A stretch of DNA of 64,000 nt from Clostridiales bacterium. Its GTDB lineage: Bacteria; Bacillota; Clostridia; Christensenellales; UBA1242. The position numbers were made by a program, and so were the translations under genes. Under the pieces are notes generated by a model. It searched no databases, had not been told where the DNA came from, and worked only from the letters and a program-made list of their open reading frames with translations. Positions 49,515 through 60,815 of the stretch are shown in pieces. The stretch lies in NCBI GenBank assembly GCA_015055815.1, contig SVHM01000005.1, positions 1-64,000 of the forward strand, given 5' to 3'. How positions within the stretch are numbered: the stretch's first letter is position 1; each line of letters starts with the position of its first letter.

Positions 49515-49973
49515 TTATTCAATAACAATATTTTCTATTGAAATCCCCCTATCTATCGAAAGCATAACACATTTACCTTTCTGAAAAGCTCCCGGATTGA
49601 TTATATATAACCCATCACTTTCTATATAGTTAGCATTATGCGTGTGTCCATAACAAACAAAATTAGCCCCTATCTCTTTACCCCTTGAAACAATTTTGTT
49701 TAAGTTTGACTTAACAGAATATCTGTGACCATGAGTAATTAAGAAGGTATAACCACCTAATTTAATAATCTTTTCTTCCCCTTCGGCAGAAAACACATCA
49801 CAATTCCCCGCCACACAATATACATTTTCCAAATTAGCAAATAAACCTAAATCTTTTACTCCATCACCCATATGAAAAAGATAATCAAATTTATATTTTT
49901 CGAATATTTTTTCTATGCCAGACTTATTTCCATGCGAGTCACTTACAAGCATAATTTTCATTTTTTTCACCAT
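49515..49973 (-). CDS. YfcE/MJ0936-type metallophosphoesterase
   Basis: MLVSDSHGN, HMGDG, VAGNCD, THGHRY, CYGHTH. Confidence 0.93.
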   Translation of the reverse strand: MVKKMKIMLVSDSHGNKSGIEKIFEKYKFDYLFHMGDGVKDLGLFANLENVYCVAGNCDVFSAEGEEKIIKLGGYTFLITHGHRYSVKSNLNKIVSRGKEIGANFVCYGHTHNANYIESDGLYIINPGAFQKGKCVMLSIDRGISIENIVIE

Positions 49974-50075
49974 ACTCTTGAAATTTTTGTTTTATATGTT
50001 ATAATATATTATAATATAAATTATTGTTAAATTAAAACATTTTAAATATTATCTTTTAAATTTTAAGGAGTTAAC

Positions 50076-50918
50076 ATGTCTAGTTACGAAAAAATTATTC
50101 AATATTTATCAAGAAAGGATAAGACGTCAGGCAGTAGCAACAGAAGTCAGTTTAAAGGTATTCAAAACCAGTTTGATGGCTTAAATGGGAATACACCAGT
50201 TCCAAACCAAATACTAAATATAGAAAGAAACAATAATAATCAAGCATGTTGTATAAGATTTTCACCAAGCGCTTATTACAAAATTAATTATATGCAAAAA
50301 AATTTTATTGAACAACAAGCTAAATTTAGAGCAGATAAAAAATGGAAAGATAGACCTGTTGTTATGGCTTGTACGGGATACAAAGAAGCCAATGGCGATT
50401 ATTGTATAACAGATATTGTCATTCCTTTACACGATATATTATATGAAAAAGGTTTGAGAGACGTAGCATTAGTTGAAGAAATGGCAAAAACAAATGACCA
50501 GTCTATACTTTCACAAGCACATCTAGAAGCACAAGGAATTGTATATGAATATTTAAGAAATAAAAAACCAATTGATAAAGAATATCAATCAAGATTTGCT
50601 ATGCTTGCTTACACAAGACCATGTTTAAGTGAGTCTGAATATAAAAACTGTATGAAACTTAGCGAAATTAATAAATCAATTTTCCCACAAACGGTTAAAT
50701 GTACTCAACCAATCACCTCCGGCACAATGCTAATTACCACCGACTCACTTGAATGTGTAACAATTGACTATACTAGAAGCAAAGACGATAAAGTTACCCC
50801 TTGCGGTATTTATAATGTAACTAGAGCAGAAGCAATATATGAAGACCATGAAGAGAAACTAAAAATTTCACAATCTGACCAGCCAACAGGAAGTTTCTCA
50901 GCACCACAAATTATATAA
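50076..50918 (+). CDS. Hypothetical protein
   Basis: 280 aa; followed by CCCAGTTCAAATTGAACTGGG terminator. Confidence 0.6.
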   Translation: MSSYEKIIQYLSRKDKTSGSSNRSQFKGIQNQFDGLNGNTPVPNQILNIERNNNNQACCIRFSPSAYYKINYMQKNFIEQQAKFRADKKWKDRPVVMACTGYKEANGDYCITDIVIPLHDILYEKGLRDVALVEEMAKTNDQSILSQAHLEAQGIVYEYLRNKKPIDKEYQSRFAMLAYTRPCLSESEYKNCMKLSEINKSIFPQTVKCTQPITSGTMLITTDSLECVTIDYTRSKDDKVTPCGIYNVTRAEAIYEDHEEKLKISQSDQPTGSFSAPQII

Positions 50919-50951
50919 AAACAACCCAGTTCAAATTGAACTGGGATTTTT

Positions 50952-52430
50952 TTATAATAATATACAAATCACTCCACCCTTGCCTTCGTTGACAATTCTT
51001 CCAAGAGTTTTTCTCATTTTTTTCTGAATTTCTTGTGGCATTACAAGTAATTTATTTTGAAGTCCTTCATTTACAAGTGAATACAAACTTTTTCCAAAAA
51101 TTTTCGTTTCCCAAATATCTTTAGGATTATTCTCATATTCATCAAGTAAAAATTTAACCAATTCTTCCGATTGTTGTTCATTTCCAACCATAGAATTAAC
51201 TTCAGTTTGAATATCCACTTTCATAATATGATAACTAGGGGCGCTAGCTTTTAGTTTTACCCCACACTTACCACCCGATTTATACATCTTAGGCTCTTCC
51301 AAAACTAAATCTTTTTGTGACGGATAAACAACGCCATACCCACCATCTTCAACACTCTCCAATGCGTCTTTTAACCTATCATATTGAACTTTTGCGATTG
51401 ATAATTGCTTAATGTATGACATAAGATGAAATTCATTTTTAATTTCACAATTACACTCATTACTTAAAACTTTATAATACAAATCTGCTTTTGGACTAAC
51501 AGATACAACAAGTTTACCTTCTCCCAAACATATCTCTTTTTCAATATTTGTTTCAAAATACTCATTCTCTGATAACATTTCAATAGTGTCTGGAATTTGA
51601 TTTATTTTTGATATACCATCAAGAAAAGATTTCACAGAAGATATTAAAGAGCCTAAAATTTCATTTGAATAGTCAAGAATTTGCATCCATTGTGGAAGTT
51701 TAATTGCCACCTTTGAAATAGGAAACTCTTTCAAGATACCATCAAATATTTCACCAATATCATCAATTGAAATATTTTCCACATTTAAAGGAATTACTTT
51801 TGTATCATATTTATTTGATAAACTATTTGCCAAATTAATTGTTTCTGCATTACTTGGGTGAGTAGAGTTTAATACTACAACAAATGGCTTTCCGCATTTT
51901 TTAAGCTCAGCTATTACTTTTTCTTCAGCTGGCAAATAATCGTTACGACTAATAGTTGAAAATGACCCGTCAGTAGTCATAACAACAGCAACTGTTGAAT
52001 GATTGCATATTACCCTATTTGTACCTATTTCTGCAGCTTTTTCGAAAGGCAATTCATCTTCAGACCACGGCGTTGTTACCATTCTAGGCTTGTCGTCTTC
52101 TTCATGACCAACAACACCATTTACAAGATAGCCAACACAATCAACCATTCTCATTGAAAAGCAAACATCATTTTCAAGTTTTATTTTTACCGCTTCATTT
52201 GGAACAAATTTGGGTTGTGTCGTCATAATAGTTTTACCATCGCCACTTTGTGGCATTTCATCTTTCATTCGTTCTTTATCATAACCTTCAGCAATATTAG
52301 GAAGAATTAAATTTTCCATAACTTTAGTTATAAATGTAGATTTACCCGTTCTAACAGGCCCTACAACACCAACATAAATATCGCCAGAAGTTCTTTCAGC
52401 AATATCTTTATATATATTGAAGTTATTCAT
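50952..52430 (-). CDS. spoIVA: Stage IV sporulation protein A
   Basis: MNNFNIYKDIAERTSGDIYVGVVGPVRTGKSTFI...; C-terminal GKGGVICILL. Confidence 0.97.
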   Translation of the reverse strand: MNNFNIYKDIAERTSGDIYVGVVGPVRTGKSTFITKVMENLILPNIAEGYDKERMKDEMPQSGDGKTIMTTQPKFVPNEAVKIKLENDVCFSMRMVDCVGYLVNGVVGHEEDDKPRMVTTPWSEDELPFEKAAEIGTNRVICNHSTVAVVMTTDGSFSTISRNDYLPAEEKVIAELKKCGKPFVVVLNSTHPSNAETINLANSLSNKYDTKVIPLNVENISIDDIGEIFDGILKEFPISKVAIKLPQWMQILDYSNEILGSLISSVKSFLDGISKINQIPDTIEMLSENEYFETNIEKEICLGEGKLVVSVSPKADLYYKVLSNECNCEIKNEFHLMSYIKQLSIAKVQYDRLKDALESVEDGGYGVVYPSQKDLVLEEPKMYKSGGKCGVKLKASAPSYHIMKVDIQTEVNSMVGNEQQSEELVKFLLDEYENNPKDIWETKIFGKSLYSLVNEGLQNKLLVMPQEIQKKMRKTLGRIVNEGKGGVICILL

Positions 52431-52544
52431 ACAATCCTCCGAAATTAAATCTCAATTAACTACTTGAGTTTAAAAATTATATGATTGCAAATCTTTCAAT
52501 ATTCAAAAAATAAAAAATCTCTGAAAATTTCCAGAGATTTATTT

Positions 52545-53246
52545 TTATTCTTCATCTTGCTCTTTTTGTTTTTTCTTACTTTTTAACCTATCAATATCTT
52601 TCTTTATTCCCGCTTGTAAATCGGCTGGATTTTCTTTGTTATCTACAAGCCTAGACAAATTTTGTCTATGCGCATAAACATCCAAAACAACCATAATAAT
52701 CATTAGAACAATCGCTATCCAGTTGCCATCCATGACAAGTTTAAACAACTGTACCGTTGTCATAATAGTAATAAACAATAAACTTACAACACTACCAATT
52801 TTAATTACAAATAATGTTAAAAACATTATTCCAAATACTATAAGTGAGCCAATTGGGTCTGCCACCATAAAAATTCCGAATGTTGTAGCAATACCTTTAC
52901 CACCCTTAAACTTATAATAAATAGGATATATATGTCCAATTACAGCACATAGTCCAAACGCATAAAGCGCTATATAACCAATCTTCACATCACAGAATTC
53001 GCTAAAAAATAATAAACCAAAAAGTGACGGTATAACGCCCTTTAATGCATCACACATAAGAGTAAACAAACCAAGAACAATACCATGTGTTCTAAGCATA
53101 TTCATAGTTCCGGGATTGCCACTGCCTTGAGTTTTTATCCCACCTACACTTTCTTTCTTAGTAATAAGCCTTGCAATACTCACACCACCAAGCAAATAAC
53201 TCAAAATACACATACCTATAAAAATCAAAATTTCGTATACGCCCAT
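52545..53246 (-). CDS. plsY: Glycerol-3-phosphate acyltransferase PlsY
   Basis: YLLGGVSIARLI, GSGNPGTMNMLRTHG, FKGGKGIATTFG. Confidence 0.95.
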   Translation of the reverse strand: MGVYEILIFIGMCILSYLLGGVSIARLITKKESVGGIKTQGSGNPGTMNMLRTHGIVLGLFTLMCDALKGVIPSLFGLLFFSEFCDVKIGYIALYAFGLCAVIGHIYPIYYKFKGGKGIATTFGIFMVADPIGSLIVFGIMFLTLFVIKIGSVVSLLFITIMTTVQLFKLVMDGNWIAIVLMIIMVVLDVYAHRQNLSRLVDNKENPADLQAGIKKDIDRLKSKKKQKEQDEE

Positions 53247-53247
53247 A

Positions 53248-54570
53248 TTATTCCTTTTCCGATTTACTTTTTAAAATAATTTTTATTGGAGTTCCACTAA
53301 AATCAACAGCCGACCTAATATTATTTTCTAAATATCTAAGGTAAGAGAAATGCATCAAGTCTTTATCATTAACAAATACAATAAATGTAGGTGGAGCAAC
53401 AGACGCTTGTGTCATATAATAAATCTTACATCTTTTACCATTTTTCAATGGTGGCTCGTTTACAGCAACTGCATTAGAGATAATTTCATTAATCATACTT
53501 GTTGTAATTCTATAATGAGAATTATTATACACTTTTTCAACAGTTTCCATAATTTTATTCATTCTAGTGCCTGTCAAAGCAGATGTATATAACGGTATAA
53601 AATAACTCATAAACTTCAAGTCTTCAGCAAGTTTATCATTGAATTTATTCATAGAATATGTGTCTTTTTCAATCAAATCCCATTTATTCATAACAACAAC
53701 ACTAGGCTTGCCTTCTTCATGAATAAAGCCCGCAATTCTAACATCTTGCTCAGAAAGCCCTTCTTCAGCATCAACAACAAGCAAAACTACATCAGCCCTT
53801 CTAATAGCATCAAAAGCCCTAAGCACGCTATAAAGTTCAACACTTTCATTTGGGACAGACCTTTTTCTTCTAATACCAGCAGTATCAATAAGCAAATAGT
53901 CATTTCCATTATATCTAAAAGGTGTATCAATTGCGTCCCTAGTAGTTCCAGCAACATTACTAACCATTACCCTTGTTTCACCTAGTAACTTATTCACAAT
54001 TGAACTTTTACCAGCATTAGGCTTGCCAACAATCGCAACTTTAATCTTATTAGCATCTTCTTCAGGAGAGATTTTAACCTTAAAATGCTCTACACAAGCA
54101 TCCAAAATATCGCCAATTCCCTTGTTATTTTCAGAACTACATATCATTGGTTCACCGATACCAAGAGAATAAAACTCGTATGTTTTTTCCATCTCATTGT
54201 TGTCAAGTTTATTAACAACCAAAACAACTGGAACATTATATTTTCTTAGGAAATTAGCAACATCATAGTCGGCAGATACCAAACCTTCCCTACCATCAAC
54301 CATAAAAATTACAACATCAGCTAGTTCAACCGCAAGTTCAGCTTGCCTTGTTATATTACTTTGAAAATCATCTTTATTAAGGACATCAAGACCGCCAGTA
54401 TCAACCAAAGAAAAAGCATAGCCACACCATTCAGCATCGCCATAAATTCTATCTCTTGTAACACCCGGCATATCTTTTACAATACTAATTCTCCTACCAC
54501 AAACGGTGTTAAAAAACGTACTTTTGCCAACGTTTGGTCTTCCTATTAATGCAACTAACGGCTTTCTCAT
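53248..54570 (-). CDS. der: GTPase Der (EngA)
   Basis: Two G domains: GRPNVGKSTFFN and GKPNAGKSSIVN. Confidence 0.98.
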   Translation of the reverse strand: MRKPLVALIGRPNVGKSTFFNTVCGRRISIVKDMPGVTRDRIYGDAEWCGYAFSLVDTGGLDVLNKDDFQSNITRQAELAVELADVVIFMVDGREGLVSADYDVANFLRKYNVPVVLVVNKLDNNEMEKTYEFYSLGIGEPMICSSENNKGIGDILDACVEHFKVKISPEEDANKIKVAIVGKPNAGKSSIVNKLLGETRVMVSNVAGTTRDAIDTPFRYNGNDYLLIDTAGIRRKRSVPNESVELYSVLRAFDAIRRADVVLLVVDAEEGLSEQDVRIAGFIHEEGKPSVVVMNKWDLIEKDTYSMNKFNDKLAEDLKFMSYFIPLYTSALTGTRMNKIMETVEKVYNNSHYRITTSMINEIISNAVAVNEPPLKNGKRCKIYYMTQASVAPPTFIVFVNDKDLMHFSYLRYLENNIRSAVDFSGTPIKIILKSKSEKE

Positions 54571-54681
54571 ACAATACCCCTTATATATACTATTAATAAT
54601 TATATCAAATAAATAAAAAATATCAACCTTAATTTATCAAAAAAAAGAAGTTTTTACATTAACATAAAAACTTCACACATA

Positions 54682-55791
54682 TTATTTTTTCATTTCAGGA
54701 ATAATAGATGTTTCTTTTTTTGATTTATTTACATTAGAAGCAAAAATAATTATCGCATACAAAGATACAACACTAAAAACCACAACTACTATACAAACAA
54801 CCAAAATATTTGTATTATCGTTTTCCTTTTCTTCCATTATTTCATTCACAATAACTTCTTCTTCACTTTCAAATCCATTAACAGTAATATCGCCCGTATT
54901 AGTATTAACAGTCGTGCCATACATAGCGGTATTAACAACTTCTGCAAGTTCTTTCATACTATCAAGCATAAGTTCTTTTTCAATCAAATGACATCCCATT
55001 TCAAATAAAATAGCCTTACTATCAAGAGATTGATTATAGTGCCCTTTTCCGTAATAAATATCAGTAAAAAGCCAAGGATAAAGCTCGTTTCCAACAGCCA
55101 TCAAATACATAGCAAATTCTTCATTTAAAGCCATATTCGGATTAGATTTACCTATTACCATTCTAACTCTTCCCCTTTCAACGCCATCAACATTGGCAAC
55201 ATAAAATTTTCTACTTGTCCCATCTCTATGAATATCAAAAATTGCATCAGGAGTATATGTGCTTTGTAATTTCTTAGCAGTATTTACACTTCTACCATAT
55301 GCCCCACTATCATGCGGAATATGCAAAGTATCATCATAATAAACATCAATAAAGTGCTTTTCAAGTTGCTTTTTAAATTCAAGCGCAACATCTTTTATAC
55401 CACCATTACCGTATACACTATCAACCCCATCAGTTGGGACATAACTTTCATCATTATGCGTAGAATACATGGCTATAGTTTTATCGGTAATTTTTATAGG
55501 AATAGAGCCTTTATTTACAGATATATTAGGCTTTGGCATTTGCTTTATAAATTTGGCAATTCCTTTATGAGTGTCATCATCAATAAAGACAACTTCGTAA
55601 AATTTATAATCTTTAGAAAGGTAACTGTCCCCCACTTCAACAACATCCTTCTGAAATAATAAATTAAAATCTTCGTCATAGACAGAATAAACAACTACTT
55701 CTAAATTTTCATCAAAAGCAGAAACAATTAATTGCATTGGAGACAGACTAAAAATCAAAAGTAACAAAATAATCAAAATGCTTTTTTTCAT
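54682..55791 (-). CDS. spoIIP: Stage II sporulation protein P
   Basis: AMYSTHNDESYVPTDG, DIHRDGTSR, LFEMGCHLIEKE. Confidence 0.92.
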   Translation of the reverse strand: MKKSILIILLLLIFSLSPMQLIVSAFDENLEVVVYSVYDEDFNLLFQKDVVEVGDSYLSKDYKFYEVVFIDDDTHKGIAKFIKQMPKPNISVNKGSIPIKITDKTIAMYSTHNDESYVPTDGVDSVYGNGGIKDVALEFKKQLEKHFIDVYYDDTLHIPHDSGAYGRSVNTAKKLQSTYTPDAIFDIHRDGTSRKFYVANVDGVERGRVRMVIGKSNPNMALNEEFAMYLMAVGNELYPWLFTDIYYGKGHYNQSLDSKAILFEMGCHLIEKELMLDSMKELAEVVNTAMYGTTVNTNTGDITVNGFESEEEVIVNEIMEEKENDNTNILVVCIVVVVFSVVSLYAIIIFASNVNKSKKETSIIPEMKK

Positions 55792-56344
55792 AAAAACTCC
55801 TTGAATAATATAAAGACTTTATTAAATGAATTATAAAGATTGACAAACAAACAAAAATAAGAATTGAAAAAACAAAAGACAAATTAATATAAGCATAATT
55901 AAATTCACAAAATTCAAAATATGAATTTATACAAGTCAAGAAAAAACTATTTAAAACAACTTGCGAAAAATATTCACTATAACTACTTGAAAATAACCCT
56001 AGTGGCATCAGAGTTAATTGAGCAAACACAAATACATTATAAGAAAGCAAATACCCACTACTAAAATTAACAAGAGAGTAAAAAACAACAGATATGATAA
56101 TACTGATGAAAAAATTTTTTTCAGTATAAAACAAAGTTGCAATAACAACTAAGACAACAAATGCCATAATATGAAATATATTACAAGAAAAATTTTGACC
56201 TTTAAACTCAGGAACTAAATAGCCAAACACAATTAGAAATGAAACAAATAATATCGTGTAATTTAAAAAAACATTTTTGAATGTTACACATCTAAAAGCA
56301 AGCAATAAAAATACTATACCAAAAAATATAAAATCAAAATTCAT
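55748..56344 (-). CDS. Hypothetical multi-TM protein
   Basis: Hydrophobic ORF upstream of spoIIP. Confidence 0.6.
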   Translation of the reverse strand: MNFDFIFFGIVFLLLAFRCVTFKNVFLNYTILFVSFLIVFGYLVPEFKGQNFSCNIFHIMAFVVLVVIATLFYTEKNFFISIIISVVFYSLVNFSSGYLLSYNVFVFAQLTLMPLGLFSSSYSEYFSQVVLNSFFLTCINSYFEFCEFNYAYINLSFVFSILIFVCLSIFIIHLIKSLYYSRSFYEKKHFDYFVTFDF

Positions 56345-56480
56345 ATATCACCAATAGTATTTTTTTTCAAAAACAAAAAAATATGTAATTAGTATAAAAA
56401 TATCAGTTGTCTAAATATGTAAAATTGTGTCATATTTTTTTAATCAAAATAATATAATTAATATAAGGATAAATATAAAA

Positions 56481-56789
56481 ATGGAAACTTCATTCTGCGA
56501 ATTAAAATCAAAATGTGTAATCAATGTTTGTGATGGAAAAAACTTAGGAAACATTACAGACATCATAATAGATATTAATACTGGAAATGTTAAAGGAATA
56601 GTCATTCCATCCAGTAAAAATTTTTTTAGTTTTTTCAAAAACAACAACAACATTTTCATACCCTACAATCACATTGTAAAAATAGGAAAAGACACTATAC
56701 TTGTAGACATAATAATCCACTCACAATCTATACAAAATAGCAACGTAAATATTCAATCAACAGAAGATGATACTAGTACAGAAAATTAG
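56481..56789 (+). CDS. YlmC/YmxH family PRC-barrel sporulation protein
   Basis: METSFCELKSKCVINVCDGKNLGNITDIIIDINTGNVKGIVIP. Confidence 0.82.
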   Translation: METSFCELKSKCVINVCDGKNLGNITDIIIDINTGNVKGIVIPSSKNFFSFFKNNNNIFIPYNHIVKIGKDTILVDIIIHSQSIQNSNVNIQSTEDDTSTEN

Positions 56790-57401
56790 TAATTGATAAA
56801 TAATAAATTAAATTTAAAATTAATTTATATTTCATGTTTTTGTCAATATCATAGTATATGTATAACATTATATATAATATTTTTGCCATTAACTCAAATA
56901 TCAACAAAATAAATACAAAATTTGAAATTACATTAATTATAGATATATTTTATGTAATAATACAATATAATAATTTTATAAATAAAAGCATTTACTATTT
57001 ATTTAATATATTTAATCGTACACAAAATCGTCAATTTTCAAACAAATAAAATATTATTTTTAAAACAAAAATTTATGACAAAATAAACATACAAAAACAT
57101 CCATATATTCAATGCAATAATAGGAACAAATTTCACGACCAACTATAATTAAAATTTCATATGAAATATCAAAATAAATATTATATAGGATAACAAAAAA
57201 TACCACCCGTAATTTTATTTTACGAGTGATATCTTTTATTATTTTTTTTCAAATTGATTTTAAGTATAATATTAATATTTTGAATTAATTAAAATAGATC
57301 TTATAATTAAATTTACTTCTCTAATTTAACTACAACTTCTTCAACCACAAAGCCACTTAAACTATACTTATAAATTTAACCATACACTATTATTAGTTCG
57401 G

Positions 57402-57866
57402 TTATTTCTTATTATCATATTCTTTTATAAATTCGATAAAGTGTGTCAAGTCAGCAAACTGTCTATACACACTAGCAAATCTAACATATGCTACTTCATC
57501 AACCTTCTTCAATTCTTCCATTACTAGTTCACCAATTTTAACTGAATAAACTTCTTGATCAAGAGAGTTCTGAAGTTTCTTATGAATATTATCTGCCATC
57601 ATATCTATTTGAGACATTGCAACTGGTCTTTTTTCACAAGCTTTTATAATACCTCTTTTTAATTTTTCCAAATTAAATTCTTGCCTACTTCCATCTGACT
57701 TTATAACCAATAGCGGAGTTGTTTCAACCGTCTCATATGTCGTAAATCTTTTACCACATGAAAGACACTCTCTTCTTCTTCTAATACTATTAACTTCATC
57801 ACAACTTCTACTATCTAGTACTTTACTTTCACTATTCCCACAATAGATGCATTTCATATTACCCAC
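57402..57866 (-). CDS. nrdR: Transcriptional repressor NrdR
   Basis: MKCIYCGNSESKVLDSR...RRRECLSCGKRFTTYE. Confidence 0.98.
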   Translation of the reverse strand: MGNMKCIYCGNSESKVLDSRSCDEVNSIRRRRECLSCGKRFTTYETVETTPLLVIKSDGSRQEFNLEKLKRGIIKACEKRPVAMSQIDMMADNIHKKLQNSLDQEVYSVKIGELVMEELKKVDEVAYVRFASVYRQFADLTHFIEFIKEYDNKK

Positions 57867-58075
57867 TTCCCTTGTAATTTTTCTTTATTATACAATTATT
57901 TTGCTTTATTTTCAAGCATATAATTGTATTTTTTCAATATATTGTATTTAAACTATTTTCCCACAACTACATATAGACCATTTAATTAGTTAAAATCATT
58001 TTGATTTCTTTGATTATCGTGATATCATAATTATGATAGTAATATCAAATAAATTTAAATGGAGAAACAATATTT

Positions 58076-58819
58076 ATGAAGGCAGTAGTGCTAGTGGCTG
58101 GATATGCCACAAGATTATATCCACTTACAGAAAATCAACCAAAAGGTTTATTAAAACTAAACAACAAAACAATCCTTGATTACTTATTTGAAAAACTTGA
58201 GAAAGTTGATGCTGTTGACCAAGCAATTCTTGTTAGTAATGACAAATTCTATACACACTTTACTGACTGGGCAAATAACTACACAGGCAATTTGAAAATA
58301 GATGTTATCAATGATAAAACCACTTCAAACGAAGACAGACTTGGCGCTCTTGGAGATTTACAACTTGCTATTGATACATTTAATATTCAAGATGAAATAA
58401 TGGTTTTAGTAAGTGACAATTACTTCACTTATGAATTGACTGATTTTTATGACTTCTACAAACAAAAGAATACCGACTGTGTAATAGGTTCTAAGTTTGA
58501 AGACTTAGAATATTTAGGCAAAAACTTTGGAGTTGCTGTTCTAGATGAAAATGGTAAAGTTCTTGATATGGAAGAAAAACCTGGAATACCAAAAAGCAAT
58601 GTTGGTATTTGGGCTTCTTATATTTACACAAAAGATAGTGTTGCGTTACTTAAAGAGTATCTAGCTCAAGGAAATAAAAAAGATGCACCTGGTAACTACC
58701 CTAGTTGGCTATACAAAAGAAAACCTATTCATGCATTTATTTTTGAAGGTGAATGTTATGATATTGGAACAATTGAAGTATACAACCAATTAAACGAAAA
58801 ATTGTCAAATAAAGAATAA
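58076..58819 (+). CDS. Sugar-phosphate nucleotidyltransferase
   Basis: MKAVVLVAGYATRLYPLTENQPKGLLKLNNKTILDYLFE. Confidence 0.92.
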   Translation: MKAVVLVAGYATRLYPLTENQPKGLLKLNNKTILDYLFEKLEKVDAVDQAILVSNDKFYTHFTDWANNYTGNLKIDVINDKTTSNEDRLGALGDLQLAIDTFNIQDEIMVLVSDNYFTYELTDFYDFYKQKNTDCVIGSKFEDLEYLGKNFGVAVLDENGKVLDMEEKPGIPKSNVGIWASYIYTKDSVALLKEYLAQGNKKDAPGNYPSWLYKRKPIHAFIFEGECYDIGTIEVYNQLNEKLSNKE

Positions 58820-58865
58820 TAGCTATTTTTAGTCATTTTATTGATTTTATTTATAATTTAACAAC

Positions 58866-58907
58866 AAAAAAACTAACATGTGAAATTTTTACATGTTAGT
58901 TTTTTTA
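58866..58907. terminator. Bidirectional terminator
   Basis: AAAAAACTAACATGTgaaatttttACATGTTAGTTTTTTT. Confidence 0.85.
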
Positions 58908-58909
58908 TT

Positions 58910-60418
58910 TTATAATACTTCTAAATTTTTTCCGAAGATTTTCTTAAACTCTACACCACAAAGCATAGAATAATTAATTTCAAAACTTGCATCTGCTGAT
59001 GTTATTGTTTTCATAATAACACTATCACCCAATATATCGCAAGTAATGTCTGTAACAAATCCAAAACCAGTAACATCTAGAGCTTCTGCAAGTTTTAAAA
59101 CAACTGCCAACTTTCTAACTGCTACCAAATCTTCTTCTGTAACATATTCTTTATATCTAACCCAATCGGCAAGATTGAAATTATCTGAATTTTTACAACT
59201 TGCAACAAACCCTGCAAGAATAATATCATTATGAGATACGCCAAATATACTACTATTTTTAATAATTTCCCCTGCAATTTTATCTGCAGTATTAACGTCA
59301 ACTCTATATCCACTATTACTTAAATAGCTAGCAATTCTAAGAACTTTTACATAAGTTCTAGGTAATTTGTGCAAAACTTTTAATTGTTTAAACAAAATCA
59401 TGCTAAGTTCGTATATATGCTGTGAATTATTTGGCTTTCTATCATAAAAATCATTAATTAGTTGTAAACTATATCCTAAAGTATCACTCAATGGTTTCTC
59501 AATTGTTAAAGGAATTACTAAATTGAATAATTTACCTTCTACTTTACCAAGTTGACTTATTGCAAATTCTTCTTTTTCAAAATTATCTAAAATAGCTTTT
59601 AATATAACCATTCCTGCCGGGAAGTATCTACTATCATGAAGCGGAATACCTTTTATTTTAGTAGCTGTTTTAGTATCAATATTTTTAACCAAATTAAACA
59701 CTTTATTTACATCTGCTTTATTTGATACAAAATTATGAGCAATATCTAGTGGATATTTTTTAGCCTTTCTACAAACAACACCGTAGTATTTGAATATATC
59801 TCCACTACCTATTATGTCAAATTCTTCGGGAATGTCTTCTAAAAAAGCGTTTTCTTCAAGAGATTTTTTTACACAATCAGTCAACTCAACTATTTTATCA
59901 TCTAGTGAGCAATCATTTAAATTTTCTGTTAGATTAATACTTCCAAAAGGAAGAATTACAGTTTTTATTATATTTCTTCTATTGTAAATCATAAGTTCTG
60001 TATTGTAATCAGAAATATTTACAATAACACCCTTTGGTCTATTGAAACTATTAATAACTGCAGTATATATGCTAGTAATTTCTTCTTCAGCATTCATTAC
60101 ACTGAATTTGAAGCCGTTTGTTACATAAAGTTCATTTAAAACTCCATTAATATTTTTAGCTTCATTTAGAATATCAGACACAAAACAAAGATTTTCTGTA
60201 CATTCATTCTGCTCTATAATTTTACCATAAACTGATAAAATATCGTTTATTTCTTTAATTACATTAGGTTTAATAAACATGTCGCTATAGAAATCTTTTG
60301 TTAAGTTAATTGGCATTTCCAAAACCTTATCAATTTCAAAGTACTTATTTCTAGCAACGTTCACAATTTGTAATTTTACACTTGTTGTTTTAATTTCAAT
60401 TACTGCTATCTTTTCCAA
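58910..60418 (-). CDS. Ppx/GppA-type phosphatase with C-terminal HD-like region
   Basis: MEKIAVIEIKTTSVKLQIVNV actin-like N-term; DSRYFPAGMVIL; Ppx/GppA layout. Confidence 0.8.
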   Translation of the reverse strand: MEKIAVIEIKTTSVKLQIVNVARNKYFEIDKVLEMPINLTKDFYSDMFIKPNVIKEINDILSVYGKIIEQNECTENLCFVSDILNEAKNINGVLNELYVTNGFKFSVMNAEEEITSIYTAVINSFNRPKGVIVNISDYNTELMIYNRRNIIKTVILPFGSINLTENLNDCSLDDKIVELTDCVKKSLEENAFLEDIPEEFDIIGSGDIFKYYGVVCRKAKKYPLDIAHNFVSNKADVNKVFNLVKNIDTKTATKIKGIPLHDSRYFPAGMVILKAILDNFEKEEFAISQLGKVEGKLFNLVIPLTIEKPLSDTLGYSLQLINDFYDRKPNNSQHIYELSMILFKQLKVLHKLPRTYVKVLRIASYLSNSGYRVDVNTADKIAGEIIKNSSIFGVSHNDIILAGFVASCKNSDNFNLADWVRYKEYVTEEDLVAVRKLAVVLKLAEALDVTGFGFVTDITCDILGDSVIMKTITSADASFEINYSMLCGVEFKKIFGKNLEVL

Positions 60419-60572
60419 AATGTATCTCCTTTAAATTATCTAGCACTTTAATTAATGTTCGCCATTTATAATGGACACACTTATCCATCATTTGGAGTAT
60501 ATCACATTTTTTTATCTTTGTACACAAATTTTTAAAAAAAATAAAAAAACCTTACAATTTGTAAGGCTTCTA

Positions 60573-60737
60573 TTATTCGTGAATAGCTGATACTGGACAT
60601 GTTTGAGCACATGCACCACACTTAACACAAACATCTTGGTCGATTACAGCTTTGCCATCATTTAATGAAATAGCATTTACTGGGCAAGTTCCAACACATG
60701 CACCACAACCAACACATGTTTCTCTATCAATTGTCAT
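60573..60737 (-). CDS. 2x[4Fe-4S] ferredoxin (54 aa)
   Basis: [54 protein letters not shown]; below ORF-track length cutoff. Confidence 0.95.
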   Translation of the reverse strand: MTIDRETCVGCGACVGTCPVNAISLNDGKAVIDQDVCVKCGACAQTCPVSAIHE

Positions 60738-60815
60738 TTGTCATTCCTCCATATTTTCAGTACAAGCAAAGTATAACACAAATTGACATTTATATCAAGC
60801 AAATTAGCCTTATTG

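Noticed and set aside
49348-49584. Plus-strand ORF MERVMGIGPTQPAWKAGALPLSYTRTR...
   Set aside because: Antisense of tRNA-Gly; a well-known spurious ORF type.
56820-57240. Very AT-rich 400-bp intergenic region with small ORF 56858-57049
   Set aside because: Low-complexity AT sequence; the ORF product (NI/YI-rich) shows no coding signature. Only a terminator-like hairpin near 57200-57235 is noteworthy.
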